Assembly: GCF_900187975.1 (NCBI RefSeq)
Contig: NZ_FZPC01000024.1
Span: 1-64,000 of the forward strand
Source of the DNA: Pseudomonas delhiensis
GTDB taxonomy: Bacteria > Pseudomonadota > Gammaproteobacteria > Pseudomonadales > Pseudomonadaceae
Length of the DNA: 64,000 nt
Direction of reading: 5' to 3'
Position 1 is the stretch's first letter, and every line of letters starts with the position of its first letter. The notes beneath the pieces were generated by a model. That model was not told the origin of the DNA. It did not search any database and saw only the letters and a list, made by a program, of their open reading frames with translations. A program made the position numbers and the translations under genes. Shown piece by piece: positions 7,957 to 17,118 of this stretch.

Positions 7957-8765
7957 GGGCGGTCAGCCGTCTTCGCGTTGGCGAGCAGGCGGCAGAGCTT
8001 TTCGGTGGCGGCCAGCATGGCGTGGCTCGGCCGCTCCAGGTTGCGGTCCGGCAGCACCCACAGCTGGCCCAGGCGGGTGGCGCTGAGCTGCTTCATGGCC
8101 TGCCATTCCCCGGCCTGCTCGGCGGTGGGCGCCAGTATCACTTCCGGATCGCGTGCCAGCACGGCCTCCAGGCCCACCTGGGGCGCCGGCAGTTGCAGGT
8201 CGTCGAACAGGTTGCGCGCGCCGCAGACCTGCAGGGCGTCGCTCACCACCTGCTGCCCGCCGAGGGTATAGAGCGGGCGGTTCCAGACCTGGTAGAACAG
8301 CCGCAGCGGGCGCTCGCGGGCGTATTCCCGGCGCAGCTCGGCGATCCGCCCGCGGAAGTCCGCGGCCAGCGCAGCCCCCTTCTCCCCGGCGCCCAGCAGC
8401 GCGCCCAGTTCCTCCAGTTGCTTCGGGATGTCGTCCAGCCGGTGCGGCTCGGCGACGTAGAGCGTCAGCCCGAGATTCCTCAACCGCGCCATCTGCGCCT
8501 CGGGAATGCTCCCGGGCCAGACCAGCACCAGGTCCGGCCGCAGGCTGAGCAGGCGTTCCAGGTTCAGTTGCCCGTAGCGCCCCAGCGACGGCAGCGCCGC
8601 CAGTTGCGCCGGGCGCGCGTCGCCGTCGAGCACGCCCACCAGGCGCGCGCCGGCACCCAGCTCCAGGACGCTGTCGGTCATCGAGGGGGCGAGGCTCACC
8701 ACCCGCTGCGCCGCCAGCGAGGGCAGGCCGAGCGCTAGCAGCAGGGCGGCGAGCAGGATGCGCAT
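7953..8765 (-). CDS. btuF: Cobalamin-binding periplasmic protein (BtuF-like)
   Basis: 270 residues. A signal peptide ([20 protein letters not shown]) is followed by RVVSLAPSMTDSVLELGAGARLVGV, the start of a class III periplasmic binding fold, and by DLVLVWPG, LYVAEPHRLDDIP and VGLEAVLARDPEVILAP, typical of B12/haem/siderophore-binding proteins. It lies downstream of ribA and a small membrane gene with a one-base TGATG overlap, matching the P. aeruginosa ribA downstream order. No BtuC/BtuD partner is adjacent, so it must work with a transporter elsewhere. The stop codon falls inside a palindromic repeat, so its last residues derive from the repeat. Confidence 0.8.
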   Translation of the reverse strand: MRILLAALLLALGLPSLAAQRVVSLAPSMTDSVLELGAGARLVGVLDGDARPAQLAALPSLGRYGQLNLERLLSLRPDLVLVWPGSIPEAQMARLRNLGLTLYVAEPHRLDDIPKQLEELGALLGAGEKGAALAADFRGRIAELRREYARERPLRLFYQVWNRPLYTLGGQQVVSDALQVCGARNLFDDLQLPAPQVGLEAVLARDPEVILAPTAEQAGEWQAMKQLSATRLGQLWVLPDRNLERPSHAMLAATEKLCRLLANAKTADRP

Positions 8766-9181
8766 CAGAGCAACTGGCGCGGCAGGCGGTACAGCCAGAG
8801 GATCAGCAGGCTGGTCAGCCCGAGGAGGATCAGCGCCACGCCGGAGAGGTCGGTGAAGCAGGCCAGCGCGCCGATCCAGGCCGGCAGGCTGGCACCGAGG
8901 GCGCCGTTGCGCCGGGTGCGCGCCAGCTTCGCCCAGGCGGCGGGCTCTGCGGCCGTGTCCCGGGCCTTGCCGGCGTCGATCAGGGCGAGCTTGTAGCGGC
9001 GGAACAGCGGCAGGGTGAAGTACATCGAGACCAGCGCGGCGACGTACAGCGGGGTGGCCAGCACGGCCAGGGCATCCACCTCGAAGCCCCACAGCAGCAG
9101 CGCCAGCAGCGGCCCGAGGGCCAGCGCCAGGTGCAGCCACCAGAGCCTGCCCAGGCGGCCGAACTCGGCGGCGCGGTTCAC
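8765..9181 (-). CDS. Small integral membrane protein of unknown function
   Basis: 138 residues from a GTG start that overlaps the ribA stop (GTGA); it ends in a TGATG overlap with the btuF-like gene. At least three hydrophobic segments are visible: [37 protein letters not shown] and [18 protein letters not shown], with a basic cytosolic loop between ([16 protein letters not shown]). No family is recognised beyond its conserved position between ribA and the B12-binding protein in P. aeruginosa-type genomes. The tight coupling suggests co-regulation rather than a defined role. Confidence 0.72.
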   Translation of the reverse strand: MNRAAEFGRLGRLWWLHLALALGPLLALLLWGFEVDALAVLATPLYVAALVSMYFTLPLFRRYKLALIDAGKARDTAAEPAAWAKLARTRRNGALGASLPAWIGALACFTDLSGVALILLGLTSLLILWLYRLPRQLL

Positions 9182-9801
9182 TGCGCCTCGATCTCCGCCT
9201 CGCCCTGGTGCAGCTCGCCGAGCATGTGCCCGAGCTTGCCGGCCTTGGTCGCCAGGTAGCGCTTGTTGTGCGGGTTCAGGCCCTTCTGCAGGGGTACGCG
9301 CTCGGCCACGGTGAGGCCATAGCCTTCCAGCGCCTTCACCTTGCGCGGGTTGTTGGTCATCAGCTTCAGCGAGCACACGCCCAGGTGCTGCAGCATCGGC
9401 AGGCACATGGCGTAGTCGCGCTGGTCGGCGCCGAAGCCCAGCTTGAGGTTGGCCTCGACGGTGTCCGCGCCTTCGTCCTGCAGGGCATAGGCGCGGATCT
9501 TGTTCAGCAGGCCGATGCCGCGGCCTTCCTGGCGCAGGTAGAGCAGCACGCCGCGGCCCTCGCGGGCGATGGCCGAGAGCGCGCCTTCGAGCTGGAAGCC
9601 GCAGTCGCAGCGCAGGCTGAACAGGGCATCGCCGGTCAGGCATTCGGAATGCAGGCGACCGAGCACCGGCTGGCCGTCGTCGAGGGTGCCCATGGTCAGG
9701 GCGACATGTTCCTTGCCGGTTTCCTCGTCGAGGAAGCCATGCATGGTGAATTCGCCGAAGGGGGTGGGCAGCTTGGAGGCGGCGACGAACACGACGGACA
9801 C
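9178..9801 (-). CDS. ribA: GTP cyclohydrolase II
   Basis: 207 residues. It opens GTP to 2,5-diamino-6-ribosylamino-pyrimidinone phosphate, the first step of riboflavin synthesis. All three zinc cysteines are present: C54, C65 and C67 ([18 protein letters not shown]), followed by [15 protein letters not shown] and [17 protein letters not shown]. It is complete and stand-alone, which matters because the RibB protein encoded nearby carries a GTP-cyclohydrolase-like domain without these cysteines. It is the first gene of a three-gene unit with the membrane protein and btuF-like genes. Confidence 0.95.
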   Translation of the reverse strand: MSVVFVAASKLPTPFGEFTMHGFLDEETGKEHVALTMGTLDDGQPVLGRLHSECLTGDALFSLRCDCGFQLEGALSAIAREGRGVLLYLRQEGRGIGLLNKIRAYALQDEGADTVEANLKLGFGADQRDYAMCLPMLQHLGVCSLKLMTNNPRKVKALEGYGLTVAERVPLQKGLNPHNKRYLATKAGKLGHMLGELHQGEAEIEAQ

Positions 9802-9930
9802 CGGAAACTCCTGAAAGTCAGACAGTAGTAAGGAGCCGGCATTGTAACAGCAGTGCCGGGGCGACCGTCATTGCGAAATCCGCAACTTGGCTATCGAAGC
9901 CATCGATAGGTCGATGGCGCGATGACCGGC

Positions 9931-10578
9931 TCAATGCTTGGACTGGATGTACATCATCCCCTGCTCTTCCCGCCAACCCACGCGGTTGAGGAAGCTCATG
10001 CCCAGCAGGATCTCGGTGGGGAACTCGCCTTCCAGCACGCTGGCGTCGACGCCCAGCACCTCGATGCCGCCGAGCTTCACGCTGTTCAGGCTGATGCGCC
10101 AGCCCTTGACGGTGCCGCTGGCGGTGGAGGCGACCATGGGCTTGCCGACCACCCGGTAGTCGATGCCCAGGCGGCGCGCCTGGCCTTCGTTCATCGCCAC
10201 CGTGGTGGCGCCGGTATCGACCAGGAACTGGGCGTTCTGGCCGTTGATCGAGCCGGACACCCAGTAGTGCCCGCCGGTGCCGCGGGCGATGCTCATTTCC
10301 TGCACCGGCGCCGGGGCCGAGTAGCCGCTGGCGTTGTATTCGCGGCTCAGCTCGTAGGTCTTCTCGACGCCGCCCACGCGCAGCACCGCCTTGCGGCTGT
10401 CGGCGCTGACCACCTGCACGCCCTGGGGCCCGGTCTCGCCGACGCGGAGGAACTTGCGCTGGCCGTCGATGTTGACCACCGCGGCGTTGGGGAACAGCCC
10501 CACCACCCACACCTGCGGGGCGGCGAGGGCCACGCTGGCGGCAAGGGCGAGGCTCAGGGCGGACAGCAGGCGCAGCAT
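9931..10578 (-). CDS. Retropepsin-like aspartic protease, secreted
   Basis: 215 residues from an ATG preceded by AAGGAG; 13 upstream in-frame codons are rejected because the signal peptide (MLRLLSALSLALAASVALAA) starts here. The C-terminal half holds FLVDTGATTVAMN with the aspartate at about residue 121, the single DTG motif of TIGR02281-type clan AA proteases, which work as dimers, and the flap-like region WRISLNSVKLGG. Likely periplasmic. Its position between pgpA and ribA is conserved in P. aeruginosa. Confidence 0.83.
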   Translation of the reverse strand: MLRLLSALSLALAASVALAAPQVWVVGLFPNAAVVNIDGQRKFLRVGETGPQGVQVVSADSRKAVLRVGGVEKTYELSREYNASGYSAPAPVQEMSIARGTGGHYWVSGSINGQNAQFLVDTGATTVAMNEGQARRLGIDYRVVGKPMVASTASGTVKGWRISLNSVKLGGIEVLGVDASVLEGEFPTEILLGMSFLNRVGWREEQGMMYIQSKH

Positions 10579-10662
10579 GATGGGGCTCCTTGTCGGCTGG
10601 CGCGAAGGTGGCGCCACGTTACACCGGCGCCGCTGCGCCGTCAGTGATTCAGTCGGCTGTTG

Positions 10663-11187
10663 TCAGACCAGCCAGGTGGCCCAGGCCCAGACCAGCCCCT
10701 GCATGGCCAGCCAGGCGAAGACCCCGGCGAGGACGTCGTCGAGCATGATGCCCACGCCGCCGTGCACGTGGCGGTCGACCCAGCGGATCGGCCAGGGCTT
10801 GAGGATGTCGAAGAAGCGGAACACCAGGAAGCCCACCAGCAGCCACCACCAGCCCTCGGGCACCAGCCAGAGGGTGATCCACATGCCGACCATCTCGTCC
10901 CAGACGATGCCTTCGTGGTCGTGCACGCGCAGGTCGTCGGCGACCTTGCCGCACAGCCAGAAGCCGAACAGCATGGTCAGCCCCAGCATCAGCCAGTAGC
11001 CCCAGTCCGGCAGCAGCTGCCACAGCGGGACGAACGGGATGGCCACCAGCGAGCCCCAGGTGCCGGGGGCCTTGGGCAGGGTCCCGGAGCCGAAGCCGAA
11101 GGCCAGGAAATGCCAGGGGTTGCGCCAGACCGACGGCGGTACGGGCTGGGCGGGGGCTTGGTCGGGATGTTCGGGCACTGCGGTCAC
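10663..11187 (-). CDS. pgpA: Phosphatidylglycerophosphatase A
   Basis: 174 residues from a GTG overlapping the thiL stop by four bases; another GTG three codons later is possible. Removes phosphate from phosphatidylglycerophosphate in the inner membrane. Family hallmarks are GFGSGTLPKAPGTWGSL (about 33-49), the central membrane stretch DWGYWLMLGLTMLFGFWLCG, and the acidic active-site segments HDHEGIVWDEMVGMWITL and FFDILKPWPIRWVDR. It ends the ribC-to-pgpA gene string in which most junctions overlap. Confidence 0.92.
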   Translation of the reverse strand: MTAVPEHPDQAPAQPVPPSVWRNPWHFLAFGFGSGTLPKAPGTWGSLVAIPFVPLWQLLPDWGYWLMLGLTMLFGFWLCGKVADDLRVHDHEGIVWDEMVGMWITLWLVPEGWWWLLVGFLVFRFFDILKPWPIRWVDRHVHGGVGIMLDDVLAGVFAWLAMQGLVWAWATWLV

Positions 11188-12143
11188 TCCGTGAAATGCA
11201 GGTAGCCGCCCTGGCGCGGCGTGATGTCGTGGCCGCCGGCGTCCAGCACGCGCACCCCGCTGCCGGTCTCGACGCGGCCGACGGCCGCCAGCTGCGGCCA
11301 GTGCGCCTGCAGGGCCGGCAACTCGACGGGTGGCAGGGTGAAGGCGATGACGTAGTCGTCGCCGGCGCCGAGCTTGGCCTGCAGCGCGCGCTCGGCGCCC
11401 AGCAGGCGTTCCAGCGGCGCGCTGGCCGGCAGGCGTTCGGCCTCGATGACCAGGGCCACGCCGGAGGCGCGGGCGATGTGGCCGCAGTCGGCGAGCAGGC
11501 CGTCGGACACGTCCAGCGCCGCCGTGGCGCGGCCGCGCAGGGCTTGGCCGAGGGCCAGCTGCGGCTGCGGCGCCCAGTAGCGCGCCAGCAGCGGCTCGGC
11601 CACTTCGGGTTCGGCGGCCAGGCGGCCGAGCACCAGCTCCAGGGCGCCGCCGGCCTCGCCGACCGCGCCGCCGACGCAGAGCAGGTCGCCCGGGCGGGCG
11701 CCGCTGCGGGTCAGCGCCTGGCCGGCGGGGACCTGGCCGAACACGGTGAGGGTCATGCTCAGCGGGCCGCGGGTGGTGTCGCCGCCCACCAGCGCCAGGC
11801 CGCAGGCCGCGGCCATGCGGTTCAGGCCCAGGGCGAAGGCTTCCAGCCAGGCCGGGTCGGCCTCGGGCAGGGTCAGGGCGAGGGTGAAGGCCAGGGGCGT
11901 GGCGCCCATGGCCGCCAGGTCGCTGGCGGAAACCGCCAGGGCACGCTGGCCGAGCAGGAAGGGATCGCACAGCGCGGGGAAATGCACGCCGGCCACCAGG
12001 GTGTCGGTGGACACCGCCAGTTGCTGGCCGGCGGCCGGCGCCAGCAGGGCGCAGTCGTCGCCGATGCCCAGGGCCACGCCATCGGCCGCGGCCGCACAGG
12101 CGGCCGCGGCGAAATAGCGGCGGATCAGTTCGAACTCACCCAT
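11184..12143 (-). CDS. thiL: Thiamine-monophosphate kinase
   Basis: 319 residues, typical length. Phosphorylates thiamine monophosphate to the active diphosphate. Conserved motifs: start MGEFELIRRYF, GIGDDCALL (metal/ATP-binding aspartates), STDTLVAGVHFP, and TAALDVSDGLLADCGHIARASGV. It follows nusB by 14 bases and overlaps pgpA (GTGA). Confidence 0.94.
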   Translation of the reverse strand: MGEFELIRRYFAAAACAAAADGVALGIGDDCALLAPAAGQQLAVSTDTLVAGVHFPALCDPFLLGQRALAVSASDLAAMGATPLAFTLALTLPEADPAWLEAFALGLNRMAAACGLALVGGDTTRGPLSMTLTVFGQVPAGQALTRSGARPGDLLCVGGAVGEAGGALELVLGRLAAEPEVAEPLLARYWAPQPQLALGQALRGRATAALDVSDGLLADCGHIARASGVALVIEAERLPASAPLERLLGAERALQAKLGAGDDYVIAFTLPPVELPALQAHWPQLAAVGRVETGSGVRVLDAGGHDITPRQGGYLHFTE

Positions 12144-12157
12144 GCCTTGCGGCGGGC

Positions 12158-12637
12158 TCAGCGCTTGGCGCCGCGCAGCTCGGCGGCGCGCAGGCGCGGC
12201 GCCAGCTTGTCCAGCACACCGTTGACGAACTTGTGGCCGTCGGTGGCGCCGAAGGTCTTGGCCAGCTCGATGCCTTCGTTGATCACCACCTTGTAGGGCA
12301 CGTCCAGGCGGTTGCGCAGCTCGTAGGTGGCCAGGCGCAGGATGGCCAGCTCGACCGGGTCGATCTCTTCCAGCGGGCGATCCAGGCAGGGGGTGAATGC
12401 CTGGTCCAGCTCGGTCTTCAGGCGCGGCACGCCGTGGAGGATCTCGTGGAAGTAGGCGCCGTCGACGTCGCCGAAGTCGTTGTCGGTGCGGAAGGTCGCC
12501 TCGATCTCGTTCAGCGGCTGGCCGGCCATCTGCCAGGAATACAGGGCCTGCACCGCGAGGCTGCGGGCCTTGCGGCGCATGGCGATCTTGTTGGGCTTGG
12601 CCGGCTTGGACGGGGCGCCGTTGTCGTTGCTGCTCAC
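12158..12637 (-). CDS. nusB: Transcription antitermination factor NusB
   Basis: 159 residues from a GTG overlapping the ribH stop (GTGA), giving the length expected for Pseudomonas NusB; a longer ATG frame only shadows ribH. NusB with NusE/S10 binds boxA RNA in rRNA antitermination. Conserved features: [19 protein letters not shown] (about 20-38) and the C-terminal [19 protein letters not shown] and [12 protein letters not shown]. Confidence 0.94.
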   Translation of the reverse strand: MSSNDNGAPSKPAKPNKIAMRRKARSLAVQALYSWQMAGQPLNEIEATFRTDNDFGDVDGAYFHEILHGVPRLKTELDQAFTPCLDRPLEEIDPVELAILRLATYELRNRLDVPYKVVINEGIELAKTFGATDGHKFVNGVLDKLAPRLRAAELRGAKR

Positions 12638-13110
12638 TTGGCCTCCAGCTGCGACAGCAGGCTCACCATTTCCAGGGCGGACAGCGCGGCCTCGGCGCCC
12701 TTGTTGCCGGCCTTGGTGCCGGAGCGCTCGATGGCCTGCTCGATGGAGTCCACGGTCAGCACGCCGAAGGCCACCGGCACGCCGAACTGCAGGGAAACCT
12801 GCGCCAGGCCCTTGGTGCACTCGCCGGCAACGTATTCGAAGTGCGGGGTGCCGCCACGGATCACCGCGCCGAGGGCGATGATGGCGTCGAACTCGCCGCG
12901 CTGGGCGACTTTCTGGGCGACCAGGGGGATCTCGAAGGCGCCCGGGGCGCGGATGATGGTGATGTCGCCTTCGGCGACGCCGTGGCGCACCAGCGCATCG
13001 ATGGCGCCTTGCACCAGGCTTTCCACCACGAAGCTGTTGAAGCGGCCAACCACCAGGGCGAAGCGGCCTTTGGGGGCGATGAAGGTACCTTCGATGGTCT
13101 TCAGGGTCAT
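12634..13110 (-). CDS. ribH: 6,7-dimethyl-8-ribityllumazine synthase
   Basis: 158 residues. Condenses the RibB product with the RibD product to lumazine. Conserved features include [54 protein letters not shown] (substrate pocket with the catalytic histidine) and [20 protein letters not shown]. It lies 99 bases after ribB, the only longer gap within this rib string, and overlaps nusB. Confidence 0.95.
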   Translation of the reverse strand: MTLKTIEGTFIAPKGRFALVVGRFNSFVVESLVQGAIDALVRHGVAEGDITIIRAPGAFEIPLVAQKVAQRGEFDAIIALGAVIRGGTPHFEYVAGECTKGLAQVSLQFGVPVAFGVLTVDSIEQAIERSGTKAGNKGAEAALSALEMVSLLSQLEAK

Positions 13111-13209
13111 GGACAGGTCTCGTCTGTTAAAGAGCTAAAGCGTCGGCGACGCTCCGCGAAATCAGGGTAGAAGAACACTGCCACCGTGCCAGGGCACGGC
13201 GGCGCGGGT

Positions 13210-14304
13210 TCATTCGGCGGGCAGGTATTCTACAACTTCCAGGTCGAAACCGGATATCGCGTTGAAGCGCATCGGCGCCGACATCAGGCGCATCTTGCGC
13301 ACGCCCAGGTCGCGGAGGATCTGCGAACCGGCGCCGACGGTGCTGTAGGTGGTGGTGGGCTTGGGCGCCGGCGCGCTGGCGGCGATCTCGCGCACGTGGG
13401 CCAGCAGGTCCTCGCCGCCGATCTGGTGGCCCAGCAGCAGCACCACGCCGCTGCCGGCCTCGGCCACCTTGGCCATGGCCGCGCGCAGGCTCCAGCGCCC
13501 GGCCTGGTTGACCATCAGCAGGTCGCGCAGCGGGTCCATGTTGTGCACCCGCACCAGGGTCGGCTCTTCCGCGCAGATGCTGCCGAGGGTCAGCGCCAGG
13601 TGCACCTCGCCCTCCACCGAGTCGCGGTAGGTGATCAGGTTGAACTGGCCCAGCTCGGTGTCCAGCGGCTGCTCGGCGAGGCGCTCGACGGTGCGCTCGT
13701 GGATCAGCCGGTAGTGGATCAGGTCGGCGATGGTGCCGATCTTGATGCCGTGCTGCTCGGCGAAGGCTTCCAGTTCCGGGCGGCGGGCCATGCTGCCGTC
13801 GTCGTTCATGATCTCGCAGATCACCCCGGAGGCCTCGAAGCCGCCCATGCGCGCCAGGTCGCAGGCCGCCTCGGTGTGGCCGGCGCGGGCCAGCACGCCG
13901 CCGGGCTGGGCCATCAGCGGGAAGATGTGGCCGGGGCTGACGATGTCGGCGGCCACCGCTTCCTTCGCGGCGGCGGCCTGCACGGTGCGGGCGCGGTCGG
14001 CGGCGGAGATGCCGGTGGTGACGCCCTCGGCGGCCTCGATGGAGACGGTGAACTTGGTGCCGAAGCCCGAGCCGTTGCGCTGCACCATCAGCGACAGGCC
14101 CAGGCGCTCGCAGCGCTCGCGGGTCATCGGCATGCAGATCAGGCCGCGGGCGTACTTGGCCATGAAGTTGATGTCTTCGGTGCGTACGCACTCGGCGGCC
14201 ATGATCAGGTCGCCTTCGTTCTCGCGGTCCTCGTCATCCATGAGGATGACCATCTTGCCTTGGCGGATGTCTTCGACCAGTTCTTCGATGCTGTTGAGTG
14301 CCAT
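13210..14304 (-). CDS. ribB: 3,4-dihydroxy-2-butanone-4-phosphate synthase with degenerate GTP cyclohydrolase II domain
   Basis: 364 residues; start MALNSIEELVEDIRQGK is chosen for the AGGAG 9 bases upstream. The N-terminal domain (about 1-200) is a complete DHBP synthase: MVILMDDEDRENEGDL (acidic metal site), CMPMTRERCERLGL and SPGHIFPLMAQPGGVLARAGHTEAACDL. The C-terminal domain (about 205-360) resembles GTP cyclohydrolase II but lacks the zinc-binding C-x10-C-x-C pattern seen in the RibA of this window, so it is predicted inactive for that reaction (the RibBX-type arrangement). Riboflavin synthase lies 14 bases upstream. Confidence 0.93.
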   Translation of the reverse strand: MALNSIEELVEDIRQGKMVILMDDEDRENEGDLIMAAECVRTEDINFMAKYARGLICMPMTRERCERLGLSLMVQRNGSGFGTKFTVSIEAAEGVTTGISAADRARTVQAAAAKEAVAADIVSPGHIFPLMAQPGGVLARAGHTEAACDLARMGGFEASGVICEIMNDDGSMARRPELEAFAEQHGIKIGTIADLIHYRLIHERTVERLAEQPLDTELGQFNLITYRDSVEGEVHLALTLGSICAEEPTLVRVHNMDPLRDLLMVNQAGRWSLRAAMAKVAEAGSGVVLLLGHQIGGEDLLAHVREIAASAPAPKPTTTYSTVGAGSQILRDLGVRKMRLMSAPMRFNAISGFDLEVVEYLPAE

Positions 14305-14318
14305 CTGGGCAGCTCCTG

Positions 14319-14981
14319 TCAATGCTTCATGAAGCCGTTTTCGGCCAGGAATGCTTCGGTGATGCCGCTGGCGGCGGGCTCGGCGGCCTTGTCGCCGAGC
14401 AGCAGGCGCTCCAGGTAGCGCGCCAGCAGGTCGACTTCGAGGTTCACCTGATGGCCCGCGCGGTAGTCGCCCATGATGGTCTCGCCCAGGGTGTGCGGGA
14501 CTATGGTCAGCTCGAACTCGGCGCCGTTCACCGCGTTCACCGTGAGGCTGGTGCCGTCGACGGTGATCGACCCCTTGAGGGCGATGTACCTGGCCAGCTC
14601 GCGCGGCGCGCGCACGGTGAACTGGATGGCGCGGGCGTTGTCCTCGCGCTTGACGATCTCGCCGACGCCGTCGACGTGGCCGCTGACCAGGTGGCCGCCC
14701 AGGCGGGTGGTGGGGGTCAGGGCCTTCTCCAGGTTGACGCGGCTGCCGACCTTGAGCTGGGCGAAGGCGGTGCGCGCCAGGGTCTCGCGGCTGACGTCGG
14801 CCCAGAAGCCGTCGCCGGGCAGCTCCACGGCGGTCAGGCAGATGCCGTTGACGGCGATGCTGTCGCCGAGCTTGACGTCGGAAAGGTCGAGCTTGCCGGT
14901 CTGGACGTAGAGGCGCACGTCACCGCCCTTGGGGGTGATCGAGCGGATGCTGCCGATGGCTTCGATTATGCCGGTGAACAT
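14319..14981 (-). CDS. ribC: Riboflavin synthase (alpha chain)
   Basis: 220 residues starting MFTGIIEAIGSIRS, the universal start of this family; the longer open frame upstream is riboswitch leader. It dismutates two lumazines into riboflavin. Two tandem lumazine-binding repeats are visible (about 1-95 and 98-195), each with a GDSIAVNGICLT / GSITVDGTSLTVN element. It is the first gene after the FMN riboswitch, so riboswitch control reaches ribC and probably ribB, ribH, nusB, thiL and pgpA behind it. Also called ribE in some nomenclatures. Confidence 0.94.
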   Translation of the reverse strand: MFTGIIEAIGSIRSITPKGGDVRLYVQTGKLDLSDVKLGDSIAVNGICLTAVELPGDGFWADVSRETLARTAFAQLKVGSRVNLEKALTPTTRLGGHLVSGHVDGVGEIVKREDNARAIQFTVRAPRELARYIALKGSITVDGTSLTVNAVNGAEFELTIVPHTLGETIMGDYRAGHQVNLEVDLLARYLERLLLGDKAAEPAASGITEAFLAENGFMKH

Positions 14982-15159
14982 GGGGCCTCCCGGACGGCGC
15001 AATGCGGTTGCGCGCAGGCGTGCCGGCCGGCGTGAGCCAGCGCAGTGGAAACGAAGGGGTGATGCATGGTGCTGAAACTCCTGTTTTGGGAAAAACAGGG
15101 CATACCGATCGAAGGGACACGACGCGCAGGCGTGCAGACGCACCTTGCGCAGGTTCATC

Positions 15160-15320
15160 CCGTTCTCTCTTCATCCGGACTGTTACCGTCGGCCCCGGAA
15201 TCGCACCGGGTCTGCTGACCTTGCCGCTGCGGCGGTGGCCGGTCGTGGCAAGCGCTCGCGGGCTAGACGCATTGCGCGCCATCACCGCCGGTGGGGACTT
15301 GCACCCCGCCCTGAGAACGT
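15160..15320 (-). ncRNA. FMN riboswitch (RFN element)
   Basis: Read on the minus strand, the conserved core blocks appear in order: GGGCGGGGTGCAAGTCCCCA, CCGGCGGT, AGCCCGCGAGC, GTCAGCAGACCCGGTG, ATTCCGGGGCCGACGGT and AGTCCGGATGAAGAGA. The closing P1 helix pairs GTTCTC near 15313-15318 with GAGAAC near 15162-15168. It lies 180 bases before ribC and after ribD on the same strand. FMN binding should reduce ribC operon expression. An 8-bp hairpin with a 4-base loop at 15080-15099 lies in the expression platform but lacks a clear U tail, so control may be translational or Rho-linked. Confidence 0.93.
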
Positions 15321-15435
15321 CAATCGCGGTCATTACAGCGTTGACCGCGTGTGGCGTTTTACCACAGGCCGGCGCAAGTCGGAAGGTTCAGTTTGCCACC
15401 CCGTCGCATTCGCAAGGGGGGCACAGTCCATTCCG

Positions 15436-16536
15436 TCAGACCGGCCGCGCCGTGACCAGCCAGTCGTCGCCCACGGCGCGGATGTCGGCGATCTTCAGCG
15501 CGCGGGCCTCGGCCATCTTCTCCAGCGGCAGCTCCAGCAGCGGGCGGGCACTGGAACCCAACAGCTTGGGTGCGATGAAGATCAGGTATTCATCCACCAG
15601 CCCAAGGCGGGCGAAAGCCCCGGCCAGGCGCGGGCCGGCTTCCACCAGCACCTCGTTGGCGCCGCGCGCGCCCAGCTCGGCGAGCAGCTTCGCCAGGTCG
15701 ACGTGGCCGTCGGCACCGGGCAGCACCAGCAGTTCGCGGCCCTCGCCGGCGAAGCCGTCGCGTTCGGCGCAACTGGCCACCAGCGCCGGGCCGGCCTGGT
15801 AGAAGGCGGCGCCAAGCGGCACCCGCAGGCGGCCGTCCACCAGCACGCGCAGCGGCTGGCGCGCGGCGGCCAGGGCGGTCTGCTCGGCGTCCAGGCCCAG
15901 CTCGTCGGGGCGCACGGTCAGGCGGGCAGCGTCCAGCAGCACGGTATCCGCGCCGGAAAGCACCACGCTGGAGCGCGCGCGCAGGCGCTGCACGGCGCGG
16001 CGCGCGGCGGCGCCGGTGATCCACTGGCTTTCGCCGCTGGCCATGGCGGTGCGCCCGTCCAGGCTCATCGCCAGCTTGACGCGGACGAACGGCAGGCCGG
16101 TCTCCATGCGCTTGATGAAGCCGCCGTTGACCTCGCGGGCCTCGGCCTCCAGCACGCCGCAGGCCACCTCGATGCCGGCCTCGGCCAGGCGCCGCAGCCC
16201 CTGCCCGGCGACCTGCGGGTTGGGGTCCTGCATGGCCGCCACCACGCGGGCGACGCCGGCTTTCACCAGGGCATCGGCGCAGGGCGGGGTGCGGCCGAAG
16301 TGGCTGCAGGGTTCCAGGGTGACGTAGGCGGTGGCGCCGCGGGCGGCGTCGCCAGCCTGGCGCAGCGCGTGGACCTCGGCATGGGGTTCGCCGGCGCGTA
16401 CGTGCCAGCCCTCGCCGATCACCTGGCCGTCCTTGACGATCACGCAGCCGACGCGGGGGTTGGGGTGGGTGGAGTACAGCCCCTTGCGCGCCAGCTCCAG
16501 GGCGCGGGCCATGTGGGCCTGGTCGACGGCGCTCAT
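15436..16536 (-). CDS. ribD: Bifunctional pyrimidine deaminase/reductase
   Basis: 366 residues from an ATG overlapping the nrdR stop (ATGA). The N-terminal deaminase domain carries the zinc motif [11 protein letters not shown] (about 53) and [15 protein letters not shown] (about 77-91). The C-terminal reductase (about 150-360) has [21 protein letters not shown] and [20 protein letters not shown]. Catalyses steps 2 and 3 of riboflavin synthesis. It is upstream of, and therefore not controlled by, the FMN riboswitch, and shares a unit with nrdR. Confidence 0.94.
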   Translation of the reverse strand: MSAVDQAHMARALELARKGLYSTHPNPRVGCVIVKDGQVIGEGWHVRAGEPHAEVHALRQAGDAARGATAYVTLEPCSHFGRTPPCADALVKAGVARVVAAMQDPNPQVAGQGLRRLAEAGIEVACGVLEAEAREVNGGFIKRMETGLPFVRVKLAMSLDGRTAMASGESQWITGAAARRAVQRLRARSSVVLSGADTVLLDAARLTVRPDELGLDAEQTALAAARQPLRVLVDGRLRVPLGAAFYQAGPALVASCAERDGFAGEGRELLVLPGADGHVDLAKLLAELGARGANEVLVEAGPRLAGAFARLGLVDEYLIFIAPKLLGSSARPLLELPLEKMAEARALKIADIRAVGDDWLVTARPV

Positions 16537-16997
16537 TCCTTGGACGGCTCCCGGGCCAGGCGCTCGATCTCCTCGCGGAACTCGTTGAGGTCCTGGAAGC
16601 GCCGGTACACCGAGGCGAAGCGGATGTAGGCCACCTCGTCGAGCTTCTGCAGCTCGCCCATCACCAGCTCGCCCAGCACCCGCGACTTCACCTCGCGCTC
16701 GCCGGTGGCGCGCAGCTTGTGCTTGATGTGGGCGATGGCCTCCTCCAGGCGCTCGACGCTGACCGGGCGCTTCTCCAGCGCGCGCTGCATGCCGGCGCGC
16801 AGCTTGTCCTCGTCGAACGGCTGGCGGCTGCCGTCCTGCTTGATCAGCCGCGGCATGACCAGCTCGGCGGTCTCGAAGGTGGTGAAGCGCTCGCCGCAGG
16901 CCAGGCACTCGCGGCGGCGGCGGACCTGGTCGCCCTCGGCGACCAGGCGCGAATCGATGACTTTGGTGTCGTGGGCACCGCAGAAGGGACAATGCAT
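16533..16997 (-). CDS. nrdR: Transcriptional repressor NrdR
   Basis: 154 residues, exactly the usual size. Zinc ribbon C3-x2-C6 ... C31-x2-C34 ([30 protein letters not shown]), then an ATP-cone domain (about 49-139, [20 protein letters not shown]). It senses ATP/dATP and represses ribonucleotide reductase genes. The start at 16997 is chosen because the zinc ribbon begins there. Divergent from the lipoprotein gene and translationally coupled to ribD. Confidence 0.95.
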   Translation of the reverse strand: MHCPFCGAHDTKVIDSRLVAEGDQVRRRRECLACGERFTTFETAELVMPRLIKQDGSRQPFDEDKLRAGMQRALEKRPVSVERLEEAIAHIKHKLRATGEREVKSRVLGELVMGELQKLDEVAYIRFASVYRRFQDLNEFREEIERLAREPSKE

Positions 16998-17118
16998 GGC
17001 AGGGAATGGCCCGACGAAATGGATGTCAATGGTAGCCCATCCGCCCCTCCCCGAGACAAGCCGCACGCTTTAGGCTATACAGGCGCCGCCCTGGAACCCG
17101 TCGCGAGGGATTTCGCCC

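Noticed and set aside
15080-15099. Hairpin after the FMN riboswitch as an intrinsic terminator
   Set aside because: Perfect stem, but AT-rich and not followed by a T-run on the minus strand.
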